DNA of 64,000 bases from assembly GCA_030432295.1 (NCBI GenBank), contig JAUIHI010000008.1:62001-126000 (forward strand), written 5' to 3'. A program made the translations under genes and the position numbers. Source of the DNA: Anaerolineae bacterium (GTDB lineage: Bacteria > Chloroflexota > Anaerolineae > Caldilineales > Caldilineaceae). Below the pieces are notes generated by a model, which was given only the letters and a program-made list of their open reading frames with translations, was not told the origin of the DNA and did not search any database. Below are positions 37,649 through 45,895 of the stretch, in pieces (positions within the stretch are counted from its first letter, which is position 1; every line of letters begins with the position of its first letter).

Positions 37649-38746
37649 ATGAAATTTGCTTTTTCTCGTCCACGTCTCACGCGCAGCCTCGTTCAAGCGA
37701 TACTGATTCTTGCCCTTCTTCTGGGGAATGCGCTCTCTCTCTTTGCCTACGAAACTGTCCACGTCGTCAAGCCCGGCGAAACCCTCAGCCAGATTGCTGA
37801 AGCCTATGGGAAGACCGTCGACGAACTGCGCGCCCTGAACAATCTGGGCGATGTGGATTTTGTCTGGTACGGCCAGCGATTGATTGTGGAATCAGACGAA
37901 ACTGTTTCGTCCCGAGAATCCGCGGTTGTTCAGTCGATCGCCTACTATCAGGTGCAGCCAGGCGACACCCTTTCCGGCATCGCCAACGCCTACGGCATCG
38001 GTCTGGCCCATCTGGTCGATCTGAACCGCATCTCGCCTGCCCAGCGGCTCTATGCCGGGCAGACCCTGGCTGTGCCGGCCCGGGAAGCGCTGAGTGCCAC
38101 CCCAATTGTAAACAATAGCGCTCTGCCCATTCACGTCGTCCAGGCCGGGGAGCACATAGGCATCATCGCCGGTCTCTACGGAATATCGGTCAACGCGCTG
38201 GTGCAGGTCAACGCCCTGAATGATCCCAGCCTGATTGTCCCCGGCCAGCGGCTGCGTATTCCTGCGGCAGAGGCAGACGCCCCCCCGCCCACATCCCTCT
38301 ATCACCAACACACCACCTTTCCCACCACCACCGAAAAGTGGATCGATGTGGATTTGAGCGAGCAGCGGGTGGTGGCCTATGAGGGGACAACCGAAGTCAG
38401 GTCCTTTATCATCTCCTCCGGTCTGCCCGGCACGCCGACCGTCACTGGCACATTCCGCATCTGGGCCAAAGTGCCTGTGCAGGATATGTATGGGGGCAAT
38501 CGGGCCGCGGGCAACTATTACTATTTGGAAGACGTGCCCTGGGTACAGTACTTTTATGAGGACTACGCTTTTCACGGCACAACCTGGCACGCCAACTTTG
38601 GTCGCCCCGCCAGCCGGGGCTGCATCAATATGAGTCCCACTGATGCGGAATGGCTCTTTCGCTGGGCCGGGCCAGAGGCCGAAGATGCTGGCTGGCTTTT
38701 TAGCAACGGGGAAAATCCGGGCACGCTGGTTGTGGTCCACGAATAG
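37649..38746 (+). CDS. L,D-transpeptidase with three LysM domains
   Basis: 365 residues, exported (signal peptide about 1-33). Three LysM peptidoglycan-binding repeats (about 35-78, 95-143, 150-198; e.g. VKPGETLSQIAEAYG, VQPGDTLSGIANAYG) precede a YkuD catalytic domain (about 230-365) with HGTTWHANFG and nucleophile Cys325 in SRGCINM. It forms 3-3 peptidoglycan cross-links or attaches proteins to the wall. A hairpin terminator follows. The next gene is a paralogue without LysM. Confidence 0.92.
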   Translation: MKFAFSRPRLTRSLVQAILILALLLGNALSLFAYETVHVVKPGETLSQIAEAYGKTVDELRALNNLGDVDFVWYGQRLIVESDETVSSRESAVVQSIAYYQVQPGDTLSGIANAYGIGLAHLVDLNRISPAQRLYAGQTLAVPAREALSATPIVNNSALPIHVVQAGEHIGIIAGLYGISVNALVQVNALNDPSLIVPGQRLRIPAAEADAPPPTSLYHQHTTFPTTTEKWIDVDLSEQRVVAYEGTTEVRSFIISSGLPGTPTVTGTFRIWAKVPVQDMYGGNRAAGNYYYLEDVPWVQYFYEDYAFHGTTWHANFGRPASRGCINMSPTDAEWLFRWAGPEAEDAGWLFSNGENPGTLVVVHE

Positions 38747-38756
38747 CCAATGCGTG

Positions 38757-38790
38757 AGAAGTTCGACTTTTCAGAAAAAGTCGAACTTCT
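38757..38790 (+). terminator. Hairpin after the LysM L,D-transpeptidase
   Basis: 15-bp perfect arms (38757-38771, 38776-38790), 4-base loop, ten bases after the stop codon. Core GTTCGACTTTT resembles the hairpin at 63400-63438. Confidence 0.6.
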
Positions 38791-38827
38791 GCCAGAAACT
38801 GGACAAAACAAATAAGGAGTGAGGAAG

Positions 38828-39547
38828 ATGGGGAAGATCGTTCGAATTGTATTTTTGGGATTGTTTCTGGCTGTTGGGCTAAGCGGGACTGCGCTCTACG
38901 CCGCAGACCCGGCACCAGCCCGGCCTGTGGATGTGACAACTGTGGGGAGCCTCCCACCCCTGCCTTTCGCCAAAGCGTCGATGGATTTGCCCCGCTTCCA
39001 CAAGGAAAAGGACGAGGTACAGCGCTCCCAGCAGTCTCTTCCCGTGGCGGATGCGACCGCGGAAAGTATTGCCAGCCCGGTGCAATTGGCCGCGCCGACT
39101 ATCGAATCCATTGAGGAGGTACGGAACAACGGCCAGAAATGGATCGAAGTCAACCTGACCGAACAGAAGACCTACGCCTGGGAAGGCGATCAACTGGCCC
39201 AAGAGTTTGTCATTTCCAGCGGTCTGCCGGGCACGCCGACTGTGCAGGGCGTTTTTCGAATGCGGGTACGTACCCGCAGCCAGACGATGAGCGGGGGCGA
39301 CCGGGCCGCAGGGACCTATTACAGTCTGCCCAATGTGGAGTGGGTGCAGTATTTCTATGCAGACTACAGTTTCCACGGGACCTATTGGCACAACAATTTC
39401 GGCAACCCAATGAGCCACGGCTGCGTGAATATGACCAACGAAGACGCCGAATGGCTCTTCCGCTGGTCTATGCCTGAATATGCGGATGAACTGGCCTGGA
39501 TACCAGCCGAAGGTGATAACGCCGTGCTCGTTTATGTCCACGAATAA
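38828..39547 (+). CDS. L,D-transpeptidase (short paralogue)
   Basis: 239 residues: signal peptide (about 1-27), a low-complexity linker, then a YkuD domain with [10 protein letters not shown] and Cys199 in SHGCVNM. The phrases [18 protein letters not shown] and [17 protein letters not shown] closely mirror the upstream gene, so the two arose by duplication, with LysM gained or lost. The ATG at 38828 is favoured over a GTG at 38819 because GGAG is then well spaced. Confidence 0.9.
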   Translation: MGKIVRIVFLGLFLAVGLSGTALYAADPAPARPVDVTTVGSLPPLPFAKASMDLPRFHKEKDEVQRSQQSLPVADATAESIASPVQLAAPTIESIEEVRNNGQKWIEVNLTEQKTYAWEGDQLAQEFVISSGLPGTPTVQGVFRMRVRTRSQTMSGGDRAAGTYYSLPNVEWVQYFYADYSFHGTYWHNNFGNPMSHGCVNMTNEDAEWLFRWSMPEYADELAWIPAEGDNAVLVYVHE

Positions 39548-39583
39548 TCAACCAATCAACCAATTCACAAAGTATCCAATCCT

Positions 39584-40228
39584 ATGGCACAACGCAGTCG
39601 ATCCAAAACAGCCTCTACCGCCCGTCTCAGCCGCCAGGAATTGCGCGAGATCGCGGCCAAACGCCAGCGCAACAGCAATCTGATGCTGATAGGCGGGGGC
39701 ATTGTCCTGGCCGCTATCGTCGGGCTGATTATTTACGCCAATGTCAAGTCCAGCCAGCCTGTGGGCGAGGAACAATCCCTGCCCACATTGGGCAACGTCC
39801 ACATTGCCCAGGGCAGTACATCGCCCATTCAATACAACAGCACACCACCCACCTCTGGCCCCCACTATCCGGGGCTGGCCCCCTGGGCCGTCTACCGGGA
39901 ACCGATCCGCTACGAGCAGTTGATCCACAATCTGGAGGATGGGGGTGTCGCCATCTATTACCAGTGCGAGGACGACTGCCCCGAACTGGTGGAGCAGTTA
40001 GACTCCTTTGCCCGCCCGCTGATTGCGGCAGGTCGCCATCTGGTGGTGGTGCGCAACGACCCCACCTGGACAGGGGATGTGGGCGCGGCCTCACCCCTGC
40101 ACCAGGATATGGACGCACAGATTGCACTGGTGGCCTGGCAGCGAATCGACAAATTCGATGAATTCGACGAAGCCCGCATTCGGGCCTTCTTCGAGCGCTA
40201 CGAAGGCATCGATCACCACGCTGGATAA
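39584..40228 (+). CDS. DUF3105 membrane-anchored protein
   Basis: 214 residues. A basic N-terminus (with RLSRQELREIAAKRQR) leads to one membrane helix (about 33-52), and the rest is outside. YNSTPPTSGPHYPGLAPW is the DUF3105 hallmark, followed by LEDGGVAIYYQCEDDC with two close Cys. Function unknown; relatives occur in actinobacteria and Chloroflexota. It starts 37 bases after the second transpeptidase and may share its transcript. A terminator follows. Confidence 0.85.
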   Translation: MAQRSRSKTASTARLSRQELREIAAKRQRNSNLMLIGGGIVLAAIVGLIIYANVKSSQPVGEEQSLPTLGNVHIAQGSTSPIQYNSTPPTSGPHYPGLAPWAVYREPIRYEQLIHNLEDGGVAIYYQCEDDCPELVEQLDSFARPLIAAGRHLVVVRNDPTWTGDVGAASPLHQDMDAQIALVAWQRIDKFDEFDEARIRAFFERYEGIDHHAG

Positions 40229-40277
40229 GAGACGGTGGACCGCAGACGGCTGGCATTATCCGCCACATATTCAAAGA

Positions 40278-40322
40278 CAAAAAGAGACCCGACTATTCGT
40301 ATGATAGCCGGGTCTCTTTTTG
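40278..40322 (+). terminator. Intrinsic terminator after the DUF3105 gene
   Basis: 14-bp stem (40278-40291 with 40309-40322) containing AAAAAGAGACCCG, ending in a T-rich run. Works for the plus strand and possibly both. Confidence 0.75.
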
Positions 40323-40387
40323 CTTTTATTAGGGGACTACGAAGATGCTCGGTCCGCCGTCCGCAGTCAGCCGTCTACTGCCAGCCG

Positions 40388-41026
40388 TCAGCCATAGACC
40401 ACTTCTCTGCTTTCGGGCAGAGCGAAAGAATGCGTCTGGCTCTCTGCCAGTGGGCGATAGTAGCCCGGCCCACCACAACTGCGGCAAAGGGTCTGGCCGC
40501 CTGTGATCACTTCCCGTTCGTTGATAATCTCCTCGCCGCAGCGATCGCAGTTGGTGCGCAGGATGGGCCTGCTGACAATCGCTGCTACGGGTGTGGCCAG
40601 GGCCACCGGCTGGATGGCGAGCAGTTTGTCGTCGGGCATCACCTGATAGGCCTGCAACTGGGCGAAATAGTGGCGACGCTCGCCGGGAGCGTAGGCGTAG
40701 GCCCGCTCCCGCACATCCAGCCGGGGAGCCACACGCACGGCCCGTTCGCTGGTCACGTCCACAAAGACCGCCGCGATTTTGCCGTAATCTTCCAGGCGCA
40801 GGGTGCGGTGACCCATTGTGCAGCCGGTGGCAACTTCCACGCCGTCAGCAAAACAGCCGTCACTTTCCACAAAAACCAGCAGCCGTTTGTCTGTGCGGGG
40901 CAGGTCCATGCCCAAGGCCAGCCCACCGGCCAGACCGATGCGCGCGCCCAGCACCTGGCGGGGGCAGAGATGGCTATGACGGGCCGAAGACGCGGCCAGA
41001 ATAGCCGAAAGGTCGTGAGAGTGCAT
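40388..41026 (-). CDS. FmdE-family protein with zinc ribbon
   Basis: 212 residues. The N-terminal FmdE domain has HSHLCPRQVLGARIG and CFADGVEVATGCTMGHRTL, the conserved Cys/His set. The C-terminus is a zinc ribbon (CDRCGE ... CRSCGG). The family is named after the E subunit found with molybdenum/tungsten formylmethanofuran dehydrogenases, but many bacteria that lack the dehydrogenase have it, and it is thought to handle molybdenum cofactor or metal. No dehydrogenase genes are nearby. A candidate Moco riboswitch lies directly upstream, and its 3' end contains the AAGGAG ribosome site. Confidence 0.85.
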   Translation of the reverse strand: MHSHDLSAILAASSARHSHLCPRQVLGARIGLAGGLALGMDLPRTDKRLLVFVESDGCFADGVEVATGCTMGHRTLRLEDYGKIAAVFVDVTSERAVRVAPRLDVRERAYAYAPGERRHYFAQLQAYQVMPDDKLLAIQPVALATPVAAIVSRPILRTNCDRCGEEIINEREVITGGQTLCRSCGGPGYYRPLAESQTHSFALPESREVVYG

Positions 41027-41029
41027 AGG

Positions 41030-41195
41030 TGGCTCCTTTCCAAGTCAGACGCCGACCCAATGGGCGAGCATCGTCGGGAGGTCGCGCCGTTTCCAGCAGC
41101 GGCCCTGTACTGGACAATCTGTCCAGTATCCTCACACGGGTGAGGCGGCGGATCGGCCCTGGCCGTAGCTGTAGGCCGGTCCGCTCGGAGTGGGT
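41030..41195 (-). promoter_or_regulatory. Candidate molybdenum-cofactor (Moco) riboswitch
   Basis: On the minus strand the leader reads, in order: ACTCC (P1 left, 41191-41187), GC-rich hairpins, a 7-bp ACTGGAC/GTCCAGT hairpin, ACAGGGC (ending 41102), a short GCCG...CGGC hairpin, CCTCCCG (41081-41075), an extra stem, and GGAAAGGAG (from 41041). From memory, the E. coli moaA Moco RNA has the same order: CAGGGC - hairpin - CCUCCCG - GGAAAGG with a closing P1. GGAG can pair with ACTCC, which would hide the ribosome site of the FmdE gene. Strong by context, unproven. Confidence 0.6.
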
Positions 41196-41204
41196 TCGAT
41201 TGTT

Positions 41205-41240
41205 CAGAAACCGAGTTTCTTCCGAGAAACTCGGTTTCTG
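41205..41240. terminator. Perfect 16-bp hairpin
   Basis: CAGAAACCGAGTTTCT (41205-41220), loop TCCG, then its exact complement to 41240. Located between the amidohydrolase gene end and the riboswitch. The rest of 41241-41359 shows no gene. Confidence 0.6.
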
Positions 41241-41359
41241 GCAGTCTGTTGATTATACCCTTTCTGATCCCACTGGCAACTGTCGAGCCAGGCAGGCTGT
41301 GGGCTGGTCAGGTGGGGAGAAGATAGGCACTATTGAAAAGGGATGATGATGCATCTCGC

Positions 41360-42229
41360 TCAGATGTCGTTTACTACCCGCCGCGCGTTCCCCGCATAAA
41401 TCTTCGCGAGCACATCCTCGGCCAGCCCCAGGCTGTTGAGCAACTCCTGCATCCGGTTGTCGAAGTAGTCCCGCCCGTAGAGCATTCGATCCTGAAATTC
41501 CACCAGAAACTCTTGGCTGAACTCCACATCCCGGCTGAGCGCGGTGTAGGCCGAGCCAGCCGACAGGTCCGCCCACAGGTTGGGGTAGCGGCGCAGCATC
41601 TCGACTGTCTGACCGCCGGGTAGCACCGGCCCTTTGGGGTAGGCCTCATTCTGCTGTTTCTCGTCGCCGGAGATGTGAGACCAGAAGCCGGGCGCGTGGC
41701 CGATGAAAACCGTCTGCGGACAGGCGGCCACCGCCCGTTCAAAAGCGTCGATGCCGCCGCCATACCACCAGTCCGGGCGGGGATAGGCCCGACCGGACTC
41801 GATGCCGTATTCCACGTGGACGGTGACGGGCAGCCCCTTCTCCCCGGCAAAGCGGAAGAGGCGCAGCGCGTCCGGGTTGTCGTACATCATCCGCAGTTTG
41901 ATCTCGCCGCAGGTCTTGACCCCGTAGATGTCGACCGCCGCGGCCAGCCGGTCGATGGCGTCGGGCCGGCGAGGGTCAGGGGCATAGCCCAGCACAAAGC
42001 GATCCGGTGCGGCCTGGGCATAGCGCAGACAGGCTTCAAAGGGGACGGGATAGCCCCGACTGTCGGGCATCATCACCCGGTTGTAGACCGGCGGGTCGTA
42101 TTCGTCCGCGGGGGCCTCCCAAGAGAGCAGCCAGGTCTGGCGAATGCCGTGGGCGTCCATATTGGCGAGAAAACGGTTCAGGTCGTGGCCGTGCCAATCC
42201 GGGTGGTTGTGGGCGTCGATGATGTCCAT
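41360..42229 (-). CDS. Amidohydrolase family protein (amidohydro_2)
   Basis: 289 residues, TIM-barrel metal hydrolase. DAHNHPDWHG gives the first metal His pair, VHVEYG and FIGHAPGFW the later His ligands, and YGRDYFDNR the Asp near the C-terminal end of the barrel. This group (ACMSD/hydrolase-like) acts on lactones or decarboxylates acids. It is the last gene of a four-gene minus-strand cluster; its neighbours suggest sugar or sugar-acid breakdown. Confidence 0.82.
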   Translation of the reverse strand: MDIIDAHNHPDWHGHDLNRFLANMDAHGIRQTWLLSWEAPADEYDPPVYNRVMMPDSRGYPVPFEACLRYAQAAPDRFVLGYAPDPRRPDAIDRLAAAVDIYGVKTCGEIKLRMMYDNPDALRLFRFAGEKGLPVTVHVEYGIESGRAYPRPDWWYGGGIDAFERAVAACPQTVFIGHAPGFWSHISGDEKQQNEAYPKGPVLPGGQTVEMLRRYPNLWADLSAGSAYTALSRDVEFSQEFLVEFQDRMLYGRDYFDNRMQELLNSLGLAEDVLAKIYAGNARRVVNDI

Positions 42230-42273
42230 AGGAAGGGTCTCCTGTTCGATTTGTAGCTGTTGGGTAGCGCAGG

Positions 42274-42340
42274 TATTGGGTATTGGATATTTGGTAGTGA
42301 CTTCGGACGCTCGTTACTACCAAATATCCAATACCCAATA
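42274..42340. repeat. Perfect 25-bp inverted repeat of TATTGGG words
   Basis: Arms 42274-42298 and 42316-42340, right against the stop codon of the Ldh-family gene. The same wording (ATATTGGATAT, GGTATTGGGT) recurs in the nuoB-nuoCD gap at 51855-51922. Confidence 0.7.
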
Positions 42341-43441
42341 TCAAATCTCCAATTTTACCCCGTACTTCTCCGATACTTCCTTCAAATCAGCCACCGTCAC
42401 AGCCGTCAGAGGGATGCCGTCACGGACGCGCTGCTGTTCGGTTTCGTGCTCGATCTCTCCGGCCACGTAAATCCGATCCTGCCCCTCCTCCTTCGGCGCG
42501 GCGTGGAGAGCCTGGATCATCGCGTCCATTCCCCGTTTGAAGCCGTCCACCGGGCGGAAGGCGTCGATGCGGATCGCGCCGAAGAAGTGGCTGTCTCCAC
42601 TCTGTTTGTAGCCGTTGAAGGCGGCCTCGTCCCCGTCGTGGCCGTCGTCCCAGCCGCCAGAGAGGACTGTACACATCGTCGCCACCATCATCGAAAGGCC
42701 ATAACCCTTGTGTCCGCCGTGGGCGCGGTCACCGCCCAGGGGCCACATTTTGTGCATCAGTTGTGCGTCTGGGGTCGGCTGGCCGTCGTCGGTCAGCCCC
42801 CACTGGGGCGGCACGGGCAGGCCATTTTCCCGGTACAGGACCACCCGGTTATAGGGCGCCAGGGAAGTCGCCATATCCAACACCCACGGGGCTTCTTTGT
42901 CGGTGGGGAAGGCGATGGCAATCGGATTGGTGGAAAACATCGGCATAGAGCCAAATGTGGGCGGCACGCCGATCTGCGTTCCCTGGGGGTTGAAGCGACC
43001 GGTCAGGCAGAGGCCGATCATATCCCGCTCCAAGGCCATGGCTGGGTAGTAGCCAGCCGCGCCCAGGTGAAACGAGTTGCGCATAGTCACAAAGGCCATG
43101 CCGCTCTGCTCTGCTTTGTCCATTGCCAGACGCATGGCCCAACTGGCCGCGGCCAGGCCCAGCCCGCCGCCGCCGTTGACCGTCGCCGAAACCAGTGTCT
43201 CGTGCTCCACAGAAAATGTGGCTTTGGGGTTGAGCAGCCCTTCTTCCAGCAAGCGCAGGTAGATCAGCTTCAGATTGCGCACGCCGTGGGTGTCTACCCC
43301 GCGGCGGCTGGCCCACAGCAGCACATCTGCGCCATCCGCGGCGTGTGCGGGCGCAATGCCCACCTTCTCAAAAACAGAGCGGGTGAAGGTGTGCAGGGCC
43401 TCTGCGGGGAGCGCGGCCACATATTCCATCGCTGCTTTCAT
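42341..43441 (-). CDS. Ldh-family (malate/ureidoglycolate-type) dehydrogenase
   Basis: 366 residues. It belongs to the Ldh_2 family, whose NAD(P)-dependent enzymes oxidise 2-hydroxyacids such as malate, lactate, ureidoglycolate or 2,3-diketo-gulonate. Visible: RRGVDTHGVRNL (catalytic His region), NGGGGLGLAAASWAM, VTMRNSFHLGAAGYYPAMA, STNPIAIAFPT and GGHKGYGLSMMV. Start at MKAAMEYVAALP; the frame runs 62 codons further, but that overlaps the upstream gene. The substrate is probably a sugar acid, given the cluster. Confidence 0.85.
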   Translation of the reverse strand: MKAAMEYVAALPAEALHTFTRSVFEKVGIAPAHAADGADVLLWASRRGVDTHGVRNLKLIYLRLLEEGLLNPKATFSVEHETLVSATVNGGGGLGLAAASWAMRLAMDKAEQSGMAFVTMRNSFHLGAAGYYPAMALERDMIGLCLTGRFNPQGTQIGVPPTFGSMPMFSTNPIAIAFPTDKEAPWVLDMATSLAPYNRVVLYRENGLPVPPQWGLTDDGQPTPDAQLMHKMWPLGGDRAHGGHKGYGLSMMVATMCTVLSGGWDDGHDGDEAAFNGYKQSGDSHFFGAIRIDAFRPVDGFKRGMDAMIQALHAAPKEEGQDRIYVAGEIEHETEQQRVRDGIPLTAVTVADLKEVSEKYGVKLEI

Positions 43442-43475
43442 TGCAATTCGTCTCCATTGGGGGGATTGGGTTGGT

Positions 43476-44321
43476 TCAAGACAGGCCAAAAGATTTGAGA
43501 AAGTCCACGCAGCCAGGGGCCTGGGCCGCGGACAATCCGTGCAGGACCACCGCGCCCTCAAAGCCGCTCTGCTTAAGCAGATGGATGTAATATCCGTAGT
43601 CCAGCAGACCCGTGCCCGCGGCCACATTGCCCGCCGCGCCGTCTTGGGTCAGGTCTTTGGCGTGGGCCATGCCGATGTCGTCGCCGAGCAGATCGAAGGC
43701 TTCGTCCAGAATCTCGCGCTGGCGGGGCAGTGTGCCCGCGGGGAAGACGTTTGCGCCGTCCATCACAATCGTCAGCCGGTCAGAACGCAGCTCGTCCAGC
43801 AGGCGACGGGCAGCGCGAGGCGAAGCGACGACATTGGCCACTTCCGGTTCGATACCCAGGCGGGTGTCGTAGGTCTCCGCAATGGCGATGGCCTGCTCCA
43901 TTGTGGCACGCATATCCGCCCAGGCTTCGTCGCTGGCGTTGTCCGGGTGATAGCGCCACATTGACTCCGTGCTGCGGGTTCCTGTGCAGAGGGTGAGCAG
44001 GTCTGTGCCGAAGGGGTGGGCGCTGGCGGCCAGCACTTGCAACTGGTGTAGTCCCGCCGCCCGTTCAGCCGGGTCCGGGTGGGCCATATTGAAGGTGGCG
44101 GAAAGAGAAGCCATCCATTGACCTCTCGCCAGCAGAGCTTCTCGTGTCTGGATGATCTGCTCCGCAGGGATGGCGTCTGGCATTGACGGCAGGCCCAGGC
44201 AGAGCGCGTCGTAGGAGACAGCGGCCACGCTGAGGCTGGCTATCTGATCCAGCACCCCTTCCACATCCGGCGCGGGGTCGTTCGGGTTGAGAAAAGTGGT
44301 GGCAAAAATACCGATTTGCAT
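43476..44321 (-). CDS. Sugar phosphate isomerase/epimerase (xylose isomerase-like TIM barrel)
   Basis: 281 residues. Pattern of the AP_endonuc_2 family: MQIGIFATTFLNP start, LLTLCTGTRS, RLGIEPEVANVV with metal Glu, IVMDGANVF with Asp, MAHAKDLTQDG and a final GFEGAVVLHGLS. These residues hold a divalent metal for aldose-ketose isomerisation or epimerisation of a keto-sugar. Start at the inner ATG because GGAG lies ten bases upstream. Located 34 bases upstream of the dehydrogenase gene, so co-transcribed. Confidence 0.82.
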   Translation of the reverse strand: MQIGIFATTFLNPNDPAPDVEGVLDQIASLSVAAVSYDALCLGLPSMPDAIPAEQIIQTREALLARGQWMASLSATFNMAHPDPAERAAGLHQLQVLAASAHPFGTDLLTLCTGTRSTESMWRYHPDNASDEAWADMRATMEQAIAIAETYDTRLGIEPEVANVVASPRAARRLLDELRSDRLTIVMDGANVFPAGTLPRQREILDEAFDLLGDDIGMAHAKDLTQDGAAGNVAAGTGLLDYGYYIHLLKQSGFEGAVVLHGLSAAQAPGCVDFLKSFGLS

Positions 44322-44340
44322 AGGAGTCTCCAATTTTCAA

Positions 44341-44413
44341 TCAACCACAAAGACACAAAAGCACAAAGGAAAAGCGAAGAATCAATTGATCTTCTTTGTG
44401 TCTTTGTGGTTGA
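44341..44413. repeat. Inverted repeat of CACAAAG words
   Basis: Perfect 19-bp arms (44341-44359, 44395-44413) made of CCACAAAGACACAAA. Relative of 26175-26247. It lies between the serine hydrolase and isomerase genes. Confidence 0.7.
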
Positions 44414-44430
44414 AATATCTTCTCACTTCG

Positions 44431-45678
44431 TCAATCTACCAGGGCCTGATAGACCGTGCGCTGGAATTGGGTCGTCACTGGGTAGTAGCCGGAGGGCATA
44501 AATTGGGTCATAAAAATGCCGATGATCTCCTCCACCGGATCGATCCAGAAAGTTGTTGTAGCCGCTCCGCCCCAGCCGTACATCTCCGGCGAGCCGAGCC
44601 GCCCGGACGCGGCCTGATCCACCAGCACTTTGACCCCCAGGCCAAAGCCCGCGCCCGGATCGGGTACAGAGACGGCGATGGGAATCAGTTCCGGAGGCAG
44701 GTGGTTCATCGTCATCAGTTCCACTGTCTTGCGGCCCAGAATCCGGGTCCCGTCCAGCACACCGCCGTTGAGCAGCATCTGGCAGAAGCGCAGATAGTCG
44801 CCTGTGCTGGCGACCAGCCCACCGCCGCCCGAGAGAAAGATGGGCGGTTTGGCAAAACGGCTGGTGGCGGGGGCTTCCATCAGCAGCAGTTTGGCATCTG
44901 CTGGCGAGGGCGCGCTGGCATCAGCTACAAATCCACTATTATTGGGCAAGGTATAGCAGGCGGCGAAGCGGTCGATCTTTTCCGGCGCGACCTGAAAGGC
45001 GGTGTCGGTCATCCCCAACGGGCCAAAGATGTGGCGCTGGAGGAATTCGTCCAGGGTTTCCCCGGACCAGACTTCCACCAGCCGTCCCAGCACATCCGTG
45101 GCGAAGCTGTAGCGCCAGGCCGTCCCCGGATGGTAGACCAGCGGCAGCTTCGCCAGCATATCTACCCCTTCGGTCAGGCTGTACTGGCGCTGGTCCATCT
45201 TGGCATCCCGATAGGCCTGATCGACCGGCGTGTCCTGATGCCAGCCATAACTGAGACCCGCGGTGTGACGCATCAAATCCCGCACAGTTGGCGGACGTTC
45301 CGGGCGGGCCAGCCGCATCCCAGTCGGGTCCATCCCTACGCAGACCTGCACATCGGCAAAGGCGGGCAGGAAGTTGGCGATGGGATCGTCGAGCAGATAG
45401 TGACCGTCCTCGTAGAGCATCAGCGCGGCCACACTGGTGATGGGTTTGGTCATGGAATAGATACGGAAGAGGGTGTCCAGGGTCATCTCAGCGCCGGCTT
45501 CCCGGTCCCGCTGGCCGTAGTCGTCGAAGTAGACCACCTGCCCCCGGCGGGAGACGAGAGAGACGGTTCCGGCCAGTTTGCCGCCGTCTACATAGCGACG
45601 CATCAGATCGCCGATGCGTCCCAGGCGGGTGGCGCTGAATCCTACTTTTTCCGGGGCTACGATTTCGATGGGTGTCAT
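44431..45678 (-). CDS. Class C beta-lactamase-like serine hydrolase
   Basis: 415 residues. SMTK (Ser75-Lys78) is the catalytic SxxK; the second motif is WRYSFATDVLGRL, with Tyr but Phe in place of the Asn of penicillinases, which fits family VIII esterases more than beta-lactamases. HTAGLSYGWH and the Gly-rich YGWGGAATTTFWIDP follow. No signal peptide is seen, so it is likely cytosolic and cleaves esters or lactones. It heads the minus-strand catabolic cluster. Confidence 0.85.
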   Translation of the reverse strand: MTPIEIVAPEKVGFSATRLGRIGDLMRRYVDGGKLAGTVSLVSRRGQVVYFDDYGQRDREAGAEMTLDTLFRIYSMTKPITSVAALMLYEDGHYLLDDPIANFLPAFADVQVCVGMDPTGMRLARPERPPTVRDLMRHTAGLSYGWHQDTPVDQAYRDAKMDQRQYSLTEGVDMLAKLPLVYHPGTAWRYSFATDVLGRLVEVWSGETLDEFLQRHIFGPLGMTDTAFQVAPEKIDRFAACYTLPNNSGFVADASAPSPADAKLLLMEAPATSRFAKPPIFLSGGGGLVASTGDYLRFCQMLLNGGVLDGTRILGRKTVELMTMNHLPPELIPIAVSVPDPGAGFGLGVKVLVDQAASGRLGSPEMYGWGGAATTTFWIDPVEEIIGIFMTQFMPSGYYPVTTQFQRTVYQALVD

Positions 45679-45815
45679 GGGGTTTTCCTTGCAGGTGGAA
45701 TGGACAGTTGATCTGATCTGCTCAAATATTCAAACAGGTAAATGGCTGTCCTCCTATTATCTGGGACAGCAGAAGAGATTGCAAACCAGTCTCCAGCAAT
45801 ACTTCTTGTCGGTGC

Positions 45816-45844
45816 TTGCATCAATCGGGAAGGATCGGTACACT
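45816..45844 (+). promoter_or_regulatory. Promoter of the esterase gene
   Basis: TTGCAT (45816-45821), 17-base spacer, TACACT (45839-45844), 52 bases before the ATG at 45896. Confidence 0.45.
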
Positions 45845-45895
45845 TCTAAACGGATTCAGAAAGTCTGCCTACATCCAATCCCCAGAGGAACCCCC

